This document shows positions 9,093 to 18,857 of a DNA stretch of 64,000 bases, piece by piece (position 1 is the stretch's first letter; every line of letters begins with the position of its first letter). Under the pieces are notes generated by a model. That model did no database searches and was not told the origin of the DNA. It was given only the letters and a program-made list of their open reading frames with translations. The position numbers and the translations under genes are program-made. Source of the DNA: Nanobdellota archaeon (lineage in GTDB: Archaea; Nanobdellota; Nanobdellia; Woesearchaeales; UBA9642); the NCBI GenBank assembly GCA_021813435.1, contig JAKAKR010000014.1, forward strand, positions 34,889-98,888, written 5' to 3'.

Positions 9093-9353
9093 TTATAACC
9101 CGCATTTTCTTATGCAATTAACTAGGCATGTCTGATCTTCTGTACCTCTACCGCCACATTCATTATTTCTGCAATCTAATGCGCACTGCCATTTTGGTGG
9201 TAATCTCTTAGCGTCTCCTGATATATCGTTTAAGTTAGCAGCATTCACTGCTGTTGTCTGAACATGTTTTTCATTGATTACAACATATGTTAAGAATACT
9301 ATGGCTATTATCCCCATTATCGCAACTATAGTCAGCGTGAAACTTTCTTTCAT
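9093..9353 (-). CDS. Small secreted/membrane-anchored cysteine-rich protein
   Basis: N-terminal TM segment, C-terminal CALDCRNNECGGRGTEDQTCLVNCIRKCGL. Confidence 0.55.
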   Translation of the reverse strand: MKESFTLTIVAIMGIIAIVFLTYVVINEKHVQTTAVNAANLNDISGDAKRLPPKWQCALDCRNNECGGRGTEDQTCLVNCIRKCGL

Positions 9354-9410
9354 CTTTTACTCTATAATTATCCTTTTGAGCGGTTTAGAATATTTCAGGG
9401 TGAAATCTGT

Positions 9411-9501
9411 TCATTTCAGTTTGTTCATGACAGTTATCCCGACATTCTAGCGGTCTTCATCAAGCTCCATCCGGATCACTACCTTCAGGCAAATGATCCA
9501 T
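9411..9501 (-). pseudogene. Decayed paralogue remnant related to the 10104-10310 gene
   Basis: Translated remnant ...DEDR*NVGITVMNKLK* versus DDDRQSVEMNVMNKLR* of the intact gene. Confidence 0.4.
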
Positions 9502-9601
9502 TAGAATTTAAATTTAAAAAGGTTGTTATTTTTTGAGCACCCTCTTTTCATGCTATGCCTTTTTATCGCAGTGCAAAGCTTTAAATAATCAAGGATTGTT
9601 T

Positions 9602-10078
9602 ATGATAGCAATGACAGATTTATCGTTCAAAGAAGCGTTCTTTACACGCGACACATTCAATTTTAATAAACAGATACTCCTGGGCGAGATCGGTGCAGTC
9701 ATCGGCGCCCCACTCTCCGGGCATATCGCTTCACTCTTCACGCATGCGTCATACATTATTTCAAGTGTTGCAGTCATCGGCGCAATCGTCGGATCAGGGA
9801 TAGTGTTTCTGGGAACGCGCGCGTACGATAAGGCAAAACAGAACGCACTCTCAAAAAAAGAGTTTGCACGCGACCTCCTGTTCTTCACGCCAGTTGCATT
9901 TGCAATCGCCTGCTGCATCTCATACCCGACACTCTATTTCCTCTCAAAACACCTCATATCCTATTATCCGGTCGCTCTTGCCATAGCTGTCTCTGAAATT
10001 GCAGCATTCATGCTCTTTCTTATCGCAATAAATTACTACCGCTACCTTCTCATGAAACATCACGGCAAAGTGCTTTAA
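9602..10078 (+). CDS. Hypothetical membrane protein
   Basis: About 158 aa, four hydrophobic segments; ORF extends to 9533 but start at MIAMTDLSFKEAFF is likelier. Confidence 0.6.
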   Translation: MIAMTDLSFKEAFFTRDTFNFNKQILLGEIGAVIGAPLSGHIASLFTHASYIISSVAVIGAIVGSGIVFLGTRAYDKAKQNALSKKEFARDLLFFTPVAFAIACCISYPTLYFLSKHLISYYPVALAIAVSEIAAFMLFLIAINYYRYLLMKHHGKVL

Positions 10079-10103
10079 GGAAAAGATGCAGTAGAGAAAA
10101 AAA

Positions 10104-10310
10104 TTATCTCAGCTTATTCATGACATTCATCTCGACTGATTGCCGGTCATCATCAGCCTCATCCTCTTTGCGCAGATCCTCAATAGTGTCACGGGCTTGC
10201 TTGATCTTCTCAAGCGCAGCAGCATACTTTTTTGCTTCGAGTGCTTCTTCTGCTTCTGCAAGGACTTCGTCTAATTCCATGATACAGTCAATCAAGTCTT
10301 CGTCAGTCAT
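10104..10310 (-). CDS. Small acidic coiled-coil protein
   Basis: 68 aa, heptad-like MELDEVLAEAEEALEAKKYAAALEKIKQA. Confidence 0.6.
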   Translation of the reverse strand: MTDEDLIDCIMELDEVLAEAEEALEAKKYAAALEKIKQARDTIEDLRKEDEADDDRQSVEMNVMNKLR

Positions 10311-10336
10311 GTGAAAAAAGAGAAAAAAAGGTATGC

Positions 10337-10489
10337 TTATTTCTTTGCAATACCCAAGATTTTATACATTCCTGTACCGCACTTCTTACACTTGCCTTTC
10401 ATTGCTTTGCGGCCATTCTTCATCGTGACTTCTTTTGCGTCAATCATCTCTGCCTTAGATTTGCATTTTACACAATATCCTTCTGCCAT
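10337..10489 (-). CDS. DUF5679-like zinc-ribbon protein (50 aa)
   Basis: MAEGYCVKCKSKAEMIDAKEVTMKNGRKAMKGKCKKCGTGMYKILGIAKK*; two CxxC pairs. Confidence 0.8.
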   Translation of the reverse strand: MAEGYCVKCKSKAEMIDAKEVTMKNGRKAMKGKCKKCGTGMYKILGIAKK

Positions 10490-10504
10490 GTTGTATCACC
10501 TGCA

Positions 10505-11035
10505 TTATTTTTTTCCAAAATAAAACATCTTATCGATCGCGACATCACTGGTTTCATAATTGCCGGTACGCTGATTAGTGGCGTACTCATCCTGCTTAGG
10601 CGCAGGTTTCTGTACTGGCTCTGTTCTTGATTCTTCATGCACGCTTAGCGTTTCACGCTTGGGTTCCTCACGCACAACCTGCCGTTCAATCACGCGTTCA
10701 GCCGGTCTGTTCTTGATATCCTTTAACCGCGCATCAAGATCATTGATTGCAGTGATGATCTCATTCATCTTCTTGGTAAGTGTATCAATATTTTCAGTCA
10801 ATTGCTGGATCTTAGGGTGCTCTTGCGGCATCGCTGCCTCTGCTGCATTGGTAATCCGCTCATGCGGACTATTCCTGATGACTCCGTGCTTGACATCGGC
10901 AGACACTTCATCCTCGCCATAAATCTGATTTGCCTGCTGGATTGCTTCAAGGCTGGATTCCGCAAAACCATGGGATTTCAACTCCTTGGTCAGATCATTC
11001 AATCGTCTCATCTTTTCAATAGAATCCATAATCAA
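10505..11035 (-). CDS. Hypothetical coiled-coil protein
   Basis: 176 aa with QLTENIDTLTKKMNEIITAINDLDARL coiled-coil segment. Confidence 0.6.
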   Translation of the reverse strand: MIMDSIEKMRRLNDLTKELKSHGFAESSLEAIQQANQIYGEDEVSADVKHGVIRNSPHERITNAAEAAMPQEHPKIQQLTENIDTLTKKMNEIITAINDLDARLKDIKNRPAERVIERQVVREEPKRETLSVHEESRTEPVQKPAPKQDEYATNQRTGNYETSDVAIDKMFYFGKK

Positions 11036-11244
11036 TCACCATATCTTCTATATGCCACTCTATAATCACTACTCCCGGGCATGCTTATTTATAAAATTTA
11101 TGGTTTTTTGTGCGGGAGCAGTCTATGTTTGTGTGGAAATTGCGCGATAACACCCTATTTTTCCAGCAATTCAAACCTTTTTGATACTATTATATAGTAA
11201 TCAATTATGGTAAACTTTATAAATATCTTGCGCTGCGACACTGC

Positions 11245-12108
11245 ATGCTGTTCAAGAAAAAAACCTATGATGAAACACTTGTAGAGACGCTCAATCTCTC
11301 TGAACATGCAGACACAATGCATGGAGCACCAATCAATACCTATTTTCGAAATCTTGCACCGGATATTGCATTATGTATGAATTACTGTTGGCGTGTACAC
11401 TACGATTACAGTAGGGATTTTTGGCATGGTACAGAAGGGAATTATGCGCAGGTACGTGTCAAAGAGATATCTTTTCGCGCAAAGAATCATGCAAGTACTA
11501 AAACTACCCCGCTCACTGCAGAAAACACACTGGTGCTTGTACACCCGTTTTTCCTGCATCTTTCGAATTGGGATTATATGCATCCATTCATCGCCCCTCA
11601 CGCCACAAATTACATCCTTGCGCTCACCACAGTATTTAACCACCGGGCAAAAAACAATGCCTTGGATATTGTTGTTTTTGATACAGCACACCATTATACT
11701 TCGATAAGCAGTATCTTTGTAGAACGTGGAGCTATTAATAAGGTGATGTTTACCCATGCTAATGCAGGGTCATTAATCGATTATGATGCTCTCAAGATGC
11801 TTGATGCAAAAAATATTTTTGTTGCAGGAATGTATAATAGCACAGAAACCATGTATGGAAATGATAATGGTTGTCTTTCCGGAGCGCTGAGCGCCATAGT
11901 CCGTGATGTAAAGGATCGCAAAAATCTTTATGTTATCCGCGACCTCTGTCTTGACTCTCCGCAGGGCATCAATCGATTAAAGCCGCTGGTGCACTCACTT
12001 CAGCCGCAGGATATCTATTATTGGGAGAATGATTCACGCACAGTATGGCCGCAGGAACAGACCATCAATCTCAAACAATTTATAGAACTCACCACAAATC
12101 GCTCATAA
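11245..12108 (+). CDS. Hypothetical protein (287 aa)
   Basis: Long ORF with TATA-like TTTATAAATA upstream; no family recognised. Confidence 0.65.
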   Translation: MLFKKKTYDETLVETLNLSEHADTMHGAPINTYFRNLAPDIALCMNYCWRVHYDYSRDFWHGTEGNYAQVRVKEISFRAKNHASTKTTPLTAENTLVLVHPFFLHLSNWDYMHPFIAPHATNYILALTTVFNHRAKNNALDIVVFDTAHHYTSISSIFVERGAINKVMFTHANAGSLIDYDALKMLDAKNIFVAGMYNSTETMYGNDNGCLSGALSAIVRDVKDRKNLYVIRDLCLDSPQGINRLKPLVHSLQPQDIYYWENDSRTVWPQEQTINLKQFIELTTNRS

Positions 12109-12126
12109 ACAGGATATTATAGCGTC

Positions 12127-13212
12127 TTATTTCTTCGGGAGAATCCTGATAAGTACAATCTCATTCTGCGAGCCAAGGCGCATGGGCGGGCCCCACCAAC
12201 CTGTACCCTGGGACACATACAAGGTCATATTCCCATACGTGTGCAATCCCGTAAGCGGCTGGACAAATGCTCCAGTAATATAATGGAATGGCCAGATCTG
12301 CCCATTATGCGTATGACCAGAAAGCATCAGGTCAATACCGCTGCGTGCAGCATCATCATGTCCTGTGGGCCTATGATACATGAGGATAGTATACTTGGAT
12401 TTGTTCACTGGAATGTTTGCGAGCACTCCTGCTACCTGATTCCTGTTTTCAGCATCATCAATAGCGATAAGATCAACCCCAAGGCCTCGCAATGATTGTT
12501 TCTCATTTGAAAGCAGCGTGATTGCAGTCTGTTTCAGCAATCGGTCAACAAGCGATCTTCCCGCATACTCTTCATGATTGCCAATACTCACATACATCGG
12601 CACCTTTATGGCATCAAGTTTGGAGAGCGCATCATCAGGATACTTGTGCGGTCCATCAATAAGATCACCGGTGATGAGCACAATATCCGGCTGCAATGCA
12701 TTGGTCTTTGCCGCAACCTTATCAAGAAACTGCGGTCCCTGGGTTGAGCCGATATGCAAGTCTGATAAGTGTGCAATCCGTAATTCCTCAGTGACCTTAT
12801 CAGAATGGAGCGTGATGGTCTTGGTCGTGATATGATTTACCGTATATATTGAGAAGATAGTCACCAGTACGACCGCGATAATAAAACCGAATAATATATT
12901 CGCAGATCCCATGCCCAGGGTCCAGCGGAGAAGGTCATAGACTGCAAATGCAATAGTAAAAAGAAACACCATCCCCATCCAGAGACTTGCAAAAAGCATG
13001 AATCCTTCAGTGAATCCATTATAATATTTTCCTGAAAAGTATGATGCGATGATATAGGAGAATGTTGCAAGCGCCCAGAGGATATAGAGATTATAATACT
13101 TGTTCTTGTTGAACTCAAAGGTCTTATACACTTTATTCAGTACATAGTGGTTCATTGCGCCGTATAAGAGCACAAACACCACTAAGAATAATATCATTCC
13201 CCAATTAGCCAT
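12127..13212 (-). CDS. Membrane-anchored metallophosphoesterase (YkuE-like)
   Basis: LSDLHIGS, GDLIDG, GNHEEY, LSGHTHNGQIWPF motifs; N-terminal TM segments. Confidence 0.9.
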   Translation of the reverse strand: MANWGMILFLVVFVLLYGAMNHYVLNKVYKTFEFNKNKYYNLYILWALATFSYIIASYFSGKYYNGFTEGFMLFASLWMGMVFLFTIAFAVYDLLRWTLGMGSANILFGFIIAVVLVTIFSIYTVNHITTKTITLHSDKVTEELRIAHLSDLHIGSTQGPQFLDKVAAKTNALQPDIVLITGDLIDGPHKYPDDALSKLDAIKVPMYVSIGNHEEYAGRSLVDRLLKQTAITLLSNEKQSLRGLGVDLIAIDDAENRNQVAGVLANIPVNKSKYTILMYHRPTGHDDAARSGIDLMLSGHTHNGQIWPFHYITGAFVQPLTGLHTYGNMTLYVSQGTGWWGPPMRLGSQNEIVLIRILPKK

Positions 13213-13214
13213 AG

Positions 13215-13943
13215 TTATCCCGCCGGTACTGTTTCTGGAATCCTAAAATAGATTCTTCTGCGATCCTTGCCCTTATTCTCCAGTTCATAGATTTCAATAT
13301 GCCCTATCTCGCGGGTATTTTTCAGGTGCGTTCCACCGCATGCCTGATGATCAAAATCCCCGATATCAACAATCCGTATTGCCGTGATTGATTCAGGAAA
13401 TGCCTTGCGTAATTTTACCAGTTGCGGGATCTTGAATGCCTCCTCGCGTTCAAGAATTCTGAATGATACTGCAAGATTCTGGTCTATGATTGCATTGACC
13501 TTGTCCTGGAAGCTGTTCATGAGCGATCGGTCAAATTGTTCAAGACTAAAATCCACGCGCGCCTTATCCAGATACAATTGATTGCCAGTGATCTCTGCGC
13601 TAGTCTCATTATGGATGAGTGTTGCAAGAATGTGCGATGCAGTATGATAGCGCATGAGCCGGTATCTGCGATCCCAATCAACACTGCATAAGACCTTTGC
13701 GCCAACCTTCAATCCGGGCCTCTCAACAATATGGCCAATAGCGCCGTCTTTCTTGACTACATCAGTGACTGCGAATACCTCAACGCCGCTTGCGATTGTA
13801 CCGTAATCATTCGGTTGGCCGCCAGAAGTTGGATAGAAATAAGTCGTATCAAGCATGATGATTGTTCCTGTCTCATCAACATGCACAACCATTGCCTCAA
13901 ACTCTTTTGTATAACAGTCAAGAAGATATGCGGCATTACCCAT
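13215..13943 (-). CDS. alaX: Alanyl-tRNA editing protein AlaX
   Basis: DTTYFYPTSGGQPNDYG, HTASHIL, CGGTHLKNTREIG. Confidence 0.92.
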   Translation of the reverse strand: MGNAAYLLDCYTKEFEAMVVHVDETGTIIMLDTTYFYPTSGGQPNDYGTIASGVEVFAVTDVVKKDGAIGHIVERPGLKVGAKVLCSVDWDRRYRLMRYHTASHILATLIHNETSAEITGNQLYLDKARVDFSLEQFDRSLMNSFQDKVNAIIDQNLAVSFRILEREEAFKIPQLVKLRKAFPESITAIRIVDIGDFDHQACGGTHLKNTREIGHIEIYELENKGKDRRRIYFRIPETVPAG

Positions 13944-13961
13944 GAGTACAGATAAAAACCG

Positions 13962-14573
13962 CTATTTAAGAATTTTGTTTTTTTCTGCTAATACATTCCG
14001 TTCATTCCACAGAAAATCCTTTACGCTTGCTGATTTGAAATCAGGATAGGTCCATGCAAAATCCTGCGGTCCATCCTTCTTGAACATTAGGGTCAGTTCT
14101 GCATAGATTCCCTTGCCCAGATAGATGCGGTGCGTAAAATTTTTTGTGCTCACCAGTATCACGTTGGTGATAGTAAGATATCCGGGGTCAAGATTGATCT
14201 GGCGTTTGCTATTAATGCTAAACCCTTTCTCAAGCGTATTGGTGTATATCTTGATTGCAGCAATGTCTTCAGGGTTGATCAATCGCTCAAACACCACAAT
14301 CTGTTTGTACACCTTGCCCTGCATCTCTGCATCATAATACTTCGTATACGCAGAAAATTCGTATTCTGGAAAAATATCTTTTACCGGACCATACTGCATG
14401 CAGAGCGCATTCTGCGCTTCAAGCGCAAAGCTTCTGGATTTTTCTGTATACATGATACTGACAAACAATCGCGCCTTTCGGTCCGCATGAAGATGTGATT
14501 GCGACATATTATACCCCAAAGAATGCTTCTGTATCATCATACACTGATTTACACTGATTCTACTCTTTGACAA
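13962..14573 (-). CDS. DUF4416 family protein
   Basis: LDPGYLTITNVILVSTKNFTHRIYLGKGIYAELTLMFKK...WTYPDF signature. Confidence 0.8.
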   Translation of the reverse strand: MSKSRISVNQCMMIQKHSLGYNMSQSHLHADRKARLFVSIMYTEKSRSFALEAQNALCMQYGPVKDIFPEYEFSAYTKYYDAEMQGKVYKQIVVFERLINPEDIAAIKIYTNTLEKGFSINSKRQINLDPGYLTITNVILVSTKNFTHRIYLGKGIYAELTLMFKKDGPQDFAWTYPDFKSASVKDFLWNERNVLAEKNKILK

Positions 14574-15252
14574 ATACTAGTATATTCCCGCGTCCTTTCT
14601 TGATCTTTTTGATCTTTCCTTCATGTTCAAGATGCGAGACAATAAGGCTTATCTTTCCTTCGGAGAGTGGGATTTGTTTGCGCAGATCCTTTTGGGTCAT
14701 GCGCTTCTCTTTCTTGATAAGATGCAATACTTTTTTACCATACTCGTCACTGATCTGTTCTTCATGATGATGCGCGTGTTGTCTGGATTTTTTATGCTTG
14801 AAAAGATAGAACGCGGCAACACCTACTGCAATGATTGCAATAACTCCTAGGAGGATGCTTAGCCAATTGATCGGATTTTCTTTCGGCTCAATTGCAGGTT
14901 CAGTGAAGTTTGTCTCAATAATGACTGGCTTATGGATTGATGGCGCAAGAACCATATCAATAATGTACTCTCCATTATTATCTGTGACTGTAATGTTCTC
15001 TTCAGCATAACCTTCTTGCGCGTACGCCTTTAGCGCGTATTCACCAGGCGGCACATTGAATCCATAGGTGCCATTCTTTGCAATAAATATTTGGTTAGGC
15101 ACAGTATTGATCTCTATACGTACATCATTCACTTTTTGCAACGCAAGATCATATACTGCCCCATGGATGAGTGCTGCATGGACTGCAGGGGTCATGAATA
15201 GCGCCAGAACAAGCAATACACTAATTATCCCCTTTAGTCCCGAATAACGCAT
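14560..15252 (-). CDS. Membrane-spanning regulator: extracellular carboxypeptidase-regulatory-like domain + TM + cytoplasmic winged HTH
   Basis: Signal segment, GAVYDLALQKVNDVRIEINTVPNQIFIAKNGTYGFNVPPGEYALKAYA, TM WLSILLGVIAIIAVGVAAFYLF, then wHTH VLHLIKKEKRMTQKDLRKQIPLSEGKISLIVSHLEHEGKIKKIKKGRGNILVFVKE. Confidence 0.75.
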   Translation of the reverse strand: MRYSGLKGIISVLLVLALFMTPAVHAALIHGAVYDLALQKVNDVRIEINTVPNQIFIAKNGTYGFNVPPGEYALKAYAQEGYAEENITVTDNNGEYIIDMVLAPSIHKPVIIETNFTEPAIEPKENPINWLSILLGVIAIIAVGVAAFYLFKHKKSRQHAHHHEEQISDEYGKKVLHLIKKEKRMTQKDLRKQIPLSEGKISLIVSHLEHEGKIKKIKKGRGNILVFVKE

Positions 15253-15584
15253 GGGTGCATGAATGATGCTCTATTTATATATTTTCTTAAATAATATTCG
15301 CGACTACTGTAGGAATGATGACGCGTTTATTTTGTAAAATAATAAAAATACGCATTTGAAACAAAGATGTGTTAATATCTCCCCTGGAAAAGTAAAAAGA
15401 GTTCAAATTAAGCGTCGTAAAGCTTTAAAAGGATTAATAAACTTTTAAAAAAAACGTTCTGGAAGTATGTTTATAAATAAGATGCACGTTAGTGGCAGTA
15501 TTGCGTATCAACACTGATGTTGCAAGAGATTGTTAAGTGGGTGGGGAAACCCCGATAAGTTAAAACAAAAAACAGAGGAAACCA

Positions 15585-16718
15585 ATGAAAACAAACGATT
15601 TGTTGAAAACAACAATGCTCGCATTCGTGGTGATGCTTGCATTGGTAAGTGTCGGATTTGTACGTGCAGACAATAATAGCACTGATCCGGTCAATACCAC
15701 ACTCAATCAGGCATTGAATGTCCGCCACGACCATCTTGCTTGTAAGGTTGACTATTCTAACACCCAACTCGACCTTATCCAGAAATATGTGACTGTGGAT
15801 CCCGCATTTGATGCTGCAAAAACGCAACTTGATGCAGACATGACCACATTAAAGACGTATCTTGACGCAGGGAACCAGACTGCATTCGATGCATTCGTGT
15901 CAACAACACTGCGCAAGGATATCCAGGATGCAAACAGCAAGGCGCAGGATGTCAAGAAGAATTTCAAGAATTACAATATCACTGATGATGCGCGCGCTAG
16001 ATTCAGGACAGATTTGAAGGCCGCAGTTGCAAACTACAACGATTGCATCAGCGACAAGGAAAAGAAGATGTCTGAAGTCATGCTGAACCATTATGAAAAT
16101 GTAGAGTCAAAGTGGGCAAAGGACACTGCAAACCTTGAGGCCAAAAATATCAGCACTGATGACATGAACGCAGTGAACGCTGAATTCCAGACAAAGCTTG
16201 ATACATTAAAAGGACTTATCGATGCAGGCAACTGGAGCGGCGCTAAAGACTATCTTGAGACATTGCGCCAGGATCATCTCCATTTCTGGGCGAGATTTGA
16301 AGAAGGACGATTGAAAGGGTACATCCAGAAGGTCGAGCCGCTTGCAGAAAAATACAACCAAACGCAAAACATCGATGATATGAAAGAGCGACTCTCTGAA
16401 ATCGAGAATTATACTGCGCCCGAATACCAATTCCAGGAAGGGGATCAGGACAGGGTCTGGGACACATTAAAGAATACTACCAAAGAACTCCAGAACACCA
16501 ACAAGGAGCTTCTCAAGCAGCAGCGCGAGCAGGAACGCGAGGATCGTAAGGACCAGCAGGAAGAAGTAAAGCAGCAGCGCGAACAGCAACGTGAGGCGGC
16601 AAAGCAACAGCAGGAAGAAGTAGAACAGCAGCGTGAACAAAACAAGGAAGCAAATGGCAATGGTTCTGAACCGCAAGGACAGGGCAATGGTTCGAATGGT
16701 TCGCGATCTGAAGAATAA
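15585..16718 (+). CDS. Secreted coiled-coil protein with Q/E/R-rich C-terminal tail
   Basis: Signal peptide MKTNDLLKTTMLAFVVMLALVSVGFVRA; tail KQQREQEREDRKDQQEEVKQQREQQREAAKQQQEEVEQQREQ. Confidence 0.75.
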   Translation: MKTNDLLKTTMLAFVVMLALVSVGFVRADNNSTDPVNTTLNQALNVRHDHLACKVDYSNTQLDLIQKYVTVDPAFDAAKTQLDADMTTLKTYLDAGNQTAFDAFVSTTLRKDIQDANSKAQDVKKNFKNYNITDDARARFRTDLKAAVANYNDCISDKEKKMSEVMLNHYENVESKWAKDTANLEAKNISTDDMNAVNAEFQTKLDTLKGLIDAGNWSGAKDYLETLRQDHLHFWARFEEGRLKGYIQKVEPLAEKYNQTQNIDDMKERLSEIENYTAPEYQFQEGDQDRVWDTLKNTTKELQNTNKELLKQQREQEREDRKDQQEEVKQQREQQREAAKQQQEEVEQQREQNKEANGNGSEPQGQGNGSNGSRSEE

Positions 16719-16726
16719 GAGGTGCA

Positions 16727-16975
16727 ATGAACATGAAAACCGCAACAACACTCTTCGTTATCGGCATCTTTGCCCTCGCAATCCTGGTATCTGCATGCAG
16801 CAAGGCTACACCGCCTGCAACAAACGGAAATACTGCAGCTTCCGGAAACGCTGCAACCGCAACCGGCAATGGCAACACATCTACCCTTGATGCCGGCGCA
16901 GATTCGCAGGCAAATGCCCCGTCTGACCCCGGAACACTCGACAATACCTCTGTATCGACGAGCGTTCCGCAATAA
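16727..16975 (+). CDS. Putative lipoprotein, low complexity
   Basis: Signal peptide ending LVSAC (lipobox-like) then S/T/N/A-rich tail; follows the secreted coiled-coil gene. Confidence 0.6.
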   Translation: MNMKTATTLFVIGIFALAILVSACSKATPPATNGNTAASGNAATATGNGNTSTLDAGADSQANAPSDPGTLDNTSVSTSVPQ

Positions 16976-17060
16976 ACACCAGAATTTTTTCTTTTTATCT
17001 TTTTATTCTTTCATTCTTTCTTTCCACTACTTTTTTATATGCATGCATGTTGCAGGGTTC

Positions 17061-17507
17061 ATGGTCAAGGGAAAATTCGGGCGATTCTGGACTCATGCAG
17101 TCGAGCGATTGTTTGACCTTGACAAGATCACTTTCGAGGATATCCTCATCAGGGAATCAGTGATCGGAGATATCATGGATTTTGCGCAGGAAAACCATCC
17201 CAAAGAATTTGTCGCATTCTTCCATGGCATCATCAGAAAAAAGCAGCTCATCATCGATGCTCTGGTCTATAATGAATTCTCTGCCTCAGAGAATTCTGCA
17301 GCGCCGATCTTCCACTTTGCAGACAAGAGCTTTTATGGCAGTGTCCACAGCCATCCTGGCCCGAGCAACAGGCCTTCGCGCGCAGACATCAGTTTTTTTC
17401 ACAAGACCGGAATAATCCATGCCATTATCTGCAGGCCTTACACGCGCGAATCAGTGCGATTCTACACGCAAAATGGCGAACCAGTAACTATTAAAACAAT
17501 CCCTTAA
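17061..17507 (+). CDS. JAB/MPN (JAMM) domain metalloprotease-like protein
   Basis: VHSHPGPSNRPSRAD fits the HxHx7SxxD JAMM motif; TATA-like TTTTTATAT ~25 nt upstream of the chosen start. Confidence 0.82.
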   Translation: MVKGKFGRFWTHAVERLFDLDKITFEDILIRESVIGDIMDFAQENHPKEFVAFFHGIIRKKQLIIDALVYNEFSASENSAAPIFHFADKSFYGSVHSHPGPSNRPSRADISFFHKTGIIHAIICRPYTRESVRFYTQNGEPVTIKTIP

Positions 17508-17520
17508 TCGGTACGGTATC

Positions 17521-18807
17521 ATGAAACAAAAAACCCGTGCATCCCTGCAATCCTGTCCGAAGATTCTTGCGCCTGCCGGGGATTTCATTGCACTGCAGGC
17601 AGCACTTGCCGCAGGTGCTGACGAGATCTATTTTGGCATCAAGGGACTCAATATGCGTGCAGGCGCAAAAAATTTCTCATTGCAGGATATGAAGACCATT
17701 GCAGCGCAATGCCATGCGCGAGGGGCAAAAGCGCTTCTTGCGCTCAACACCATTGTCTACGAACATGAGGAACGCATGGTCGCAAAAATATTGCGCGCAG
17801 CAAAATCTGCAGGAATCGATGCAGTGATCGCCTGGGACCAAAGCGTCATCCAGGAATGTGTCGCGCGCAAAATCCCTGTCCATCTCTCGACGCAAAACAG
17901 CATCAGCAATTACGCATCCCTTGCATTTGCAAAAAAGAACATCCGAACGCTCAGACGAGTGGTGCTTGCGCGCGAATGCAACCTTAAGGATATTAAATCC
18001 ATCATCGCAAAGATCAGGAAGAACAGGCTCAATGTCGAGATCGAGGTCTTTATCCATGGCGCGATGTGCATTGCAGTATCCGGGCGATGTTTCATGAGTC
18101 ACGAACTGTTCAACAAAAGCGCAAACCGCGGGGAATGCCTGCAACCCTGCAGGAGAAAATACACTGTCACGCTCCATGATCGTGAAGAGCAGCACGCGAT
18201 CGAACTCGGCGATGATTATGTCATGAGCCCTAAGGATCTTTGCACCATTGATTTTATCGATCAGTTGATCGATGCAGGAATCGAGGTCTTCAAGATCGAG
18301 GGCAGAAACCGCAGCCCGGAATATGTCGCGACAACAGTTGAAGAATACCGCAGAATCATCGAGTATTATCTTGCGCATCGCGCAGAAATAAAACGCAACG
18401 CAGATGCGCGTCGCGCGTTTACTGCGCTCAAGAAATCCGCGCGTATGCAGCTGGAAACTGTCTATCATCGCGGCTTTTCATCAGGATTTTATCTGGGAAA
18501 ACCCGTCGATGAATACACGAAAGAATATGGGAGCAGCGCTGCAGAGAAAAAAGATTATGTCGGAAAAATCATCAATTACTATGCAAAACCCGGTGTTGCG
18601 CTTGTCAAGATAGAATCTACATCCATTGCTGCAGGGGATGCAGTGATGATTCAAGGAACAACAACTGGCGTTTTCCGGCAGAAATTAGGAACAGTGCTCC
18701 ATGATGCTGTGGCAGTGCCCAAAGCAGTGAAGGGTATGGAGGTCAGTTTCAAGACTGAAAAACTCGCGCGCAAGAATGATCTCGTCTATAAGATCAGCAG
18801 ACGATAA
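17521..18807 (+). CDS. Peptidase U32 family protein
   Basis: ILAPAGDFIALQAALAAGADEIYFGIKGLNMRA; RCFMSHELFNKSANRGECLQPCRRKY. Confidence 0.92.
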   Translation: MKQKTRASLQSCPKILAPAGDFIALQAALAAGADEIYFGIKGLNMRAGAKNFSLQDMKTIAAQCHARGAKALLALNTIVYEHEERMVAKILRAAKSAGIDAVIAWDQSVIQECVARKIPVHLSTQNSISNYASLAFAKKNIRTLRRVVLARECNLKDIKSIIAKIRKNRLNVEIEVFIHGAMCIAVSGRCFMSHELFNKSANRGECLQPCRRKYTVTLHDREEQHAIELGDDYVMSPKDLCTIDFIDQLIDAGIEVFKIEGRNRSPEYVATTVEEYRRIIEYYLAHRAEIKRNADARRAFTALKKSARMQLETVYHRGFSSGFYLGKPVDEYTKEYGSSAAEKKDYVGKIINYYAKPGVALVKIESTSIAAGDAVMIQGTTTGVFRQKLGTVLHDAVAVPKAVKGMEVSFKTEKLARKNDLVYKISRR

Positions 18808-18857
18808 TTGCAAAAGAACTATGCCGTATGCGTTTGATCCCCACGTTTGTTATGGCA

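Noticed and set aside
12127-13212. Mre11 partner for Rad50
   Set aside because: The metallophosphoesterase has N-terminal TM helices and YkuE-like motifs, not an Mre11 architecture.
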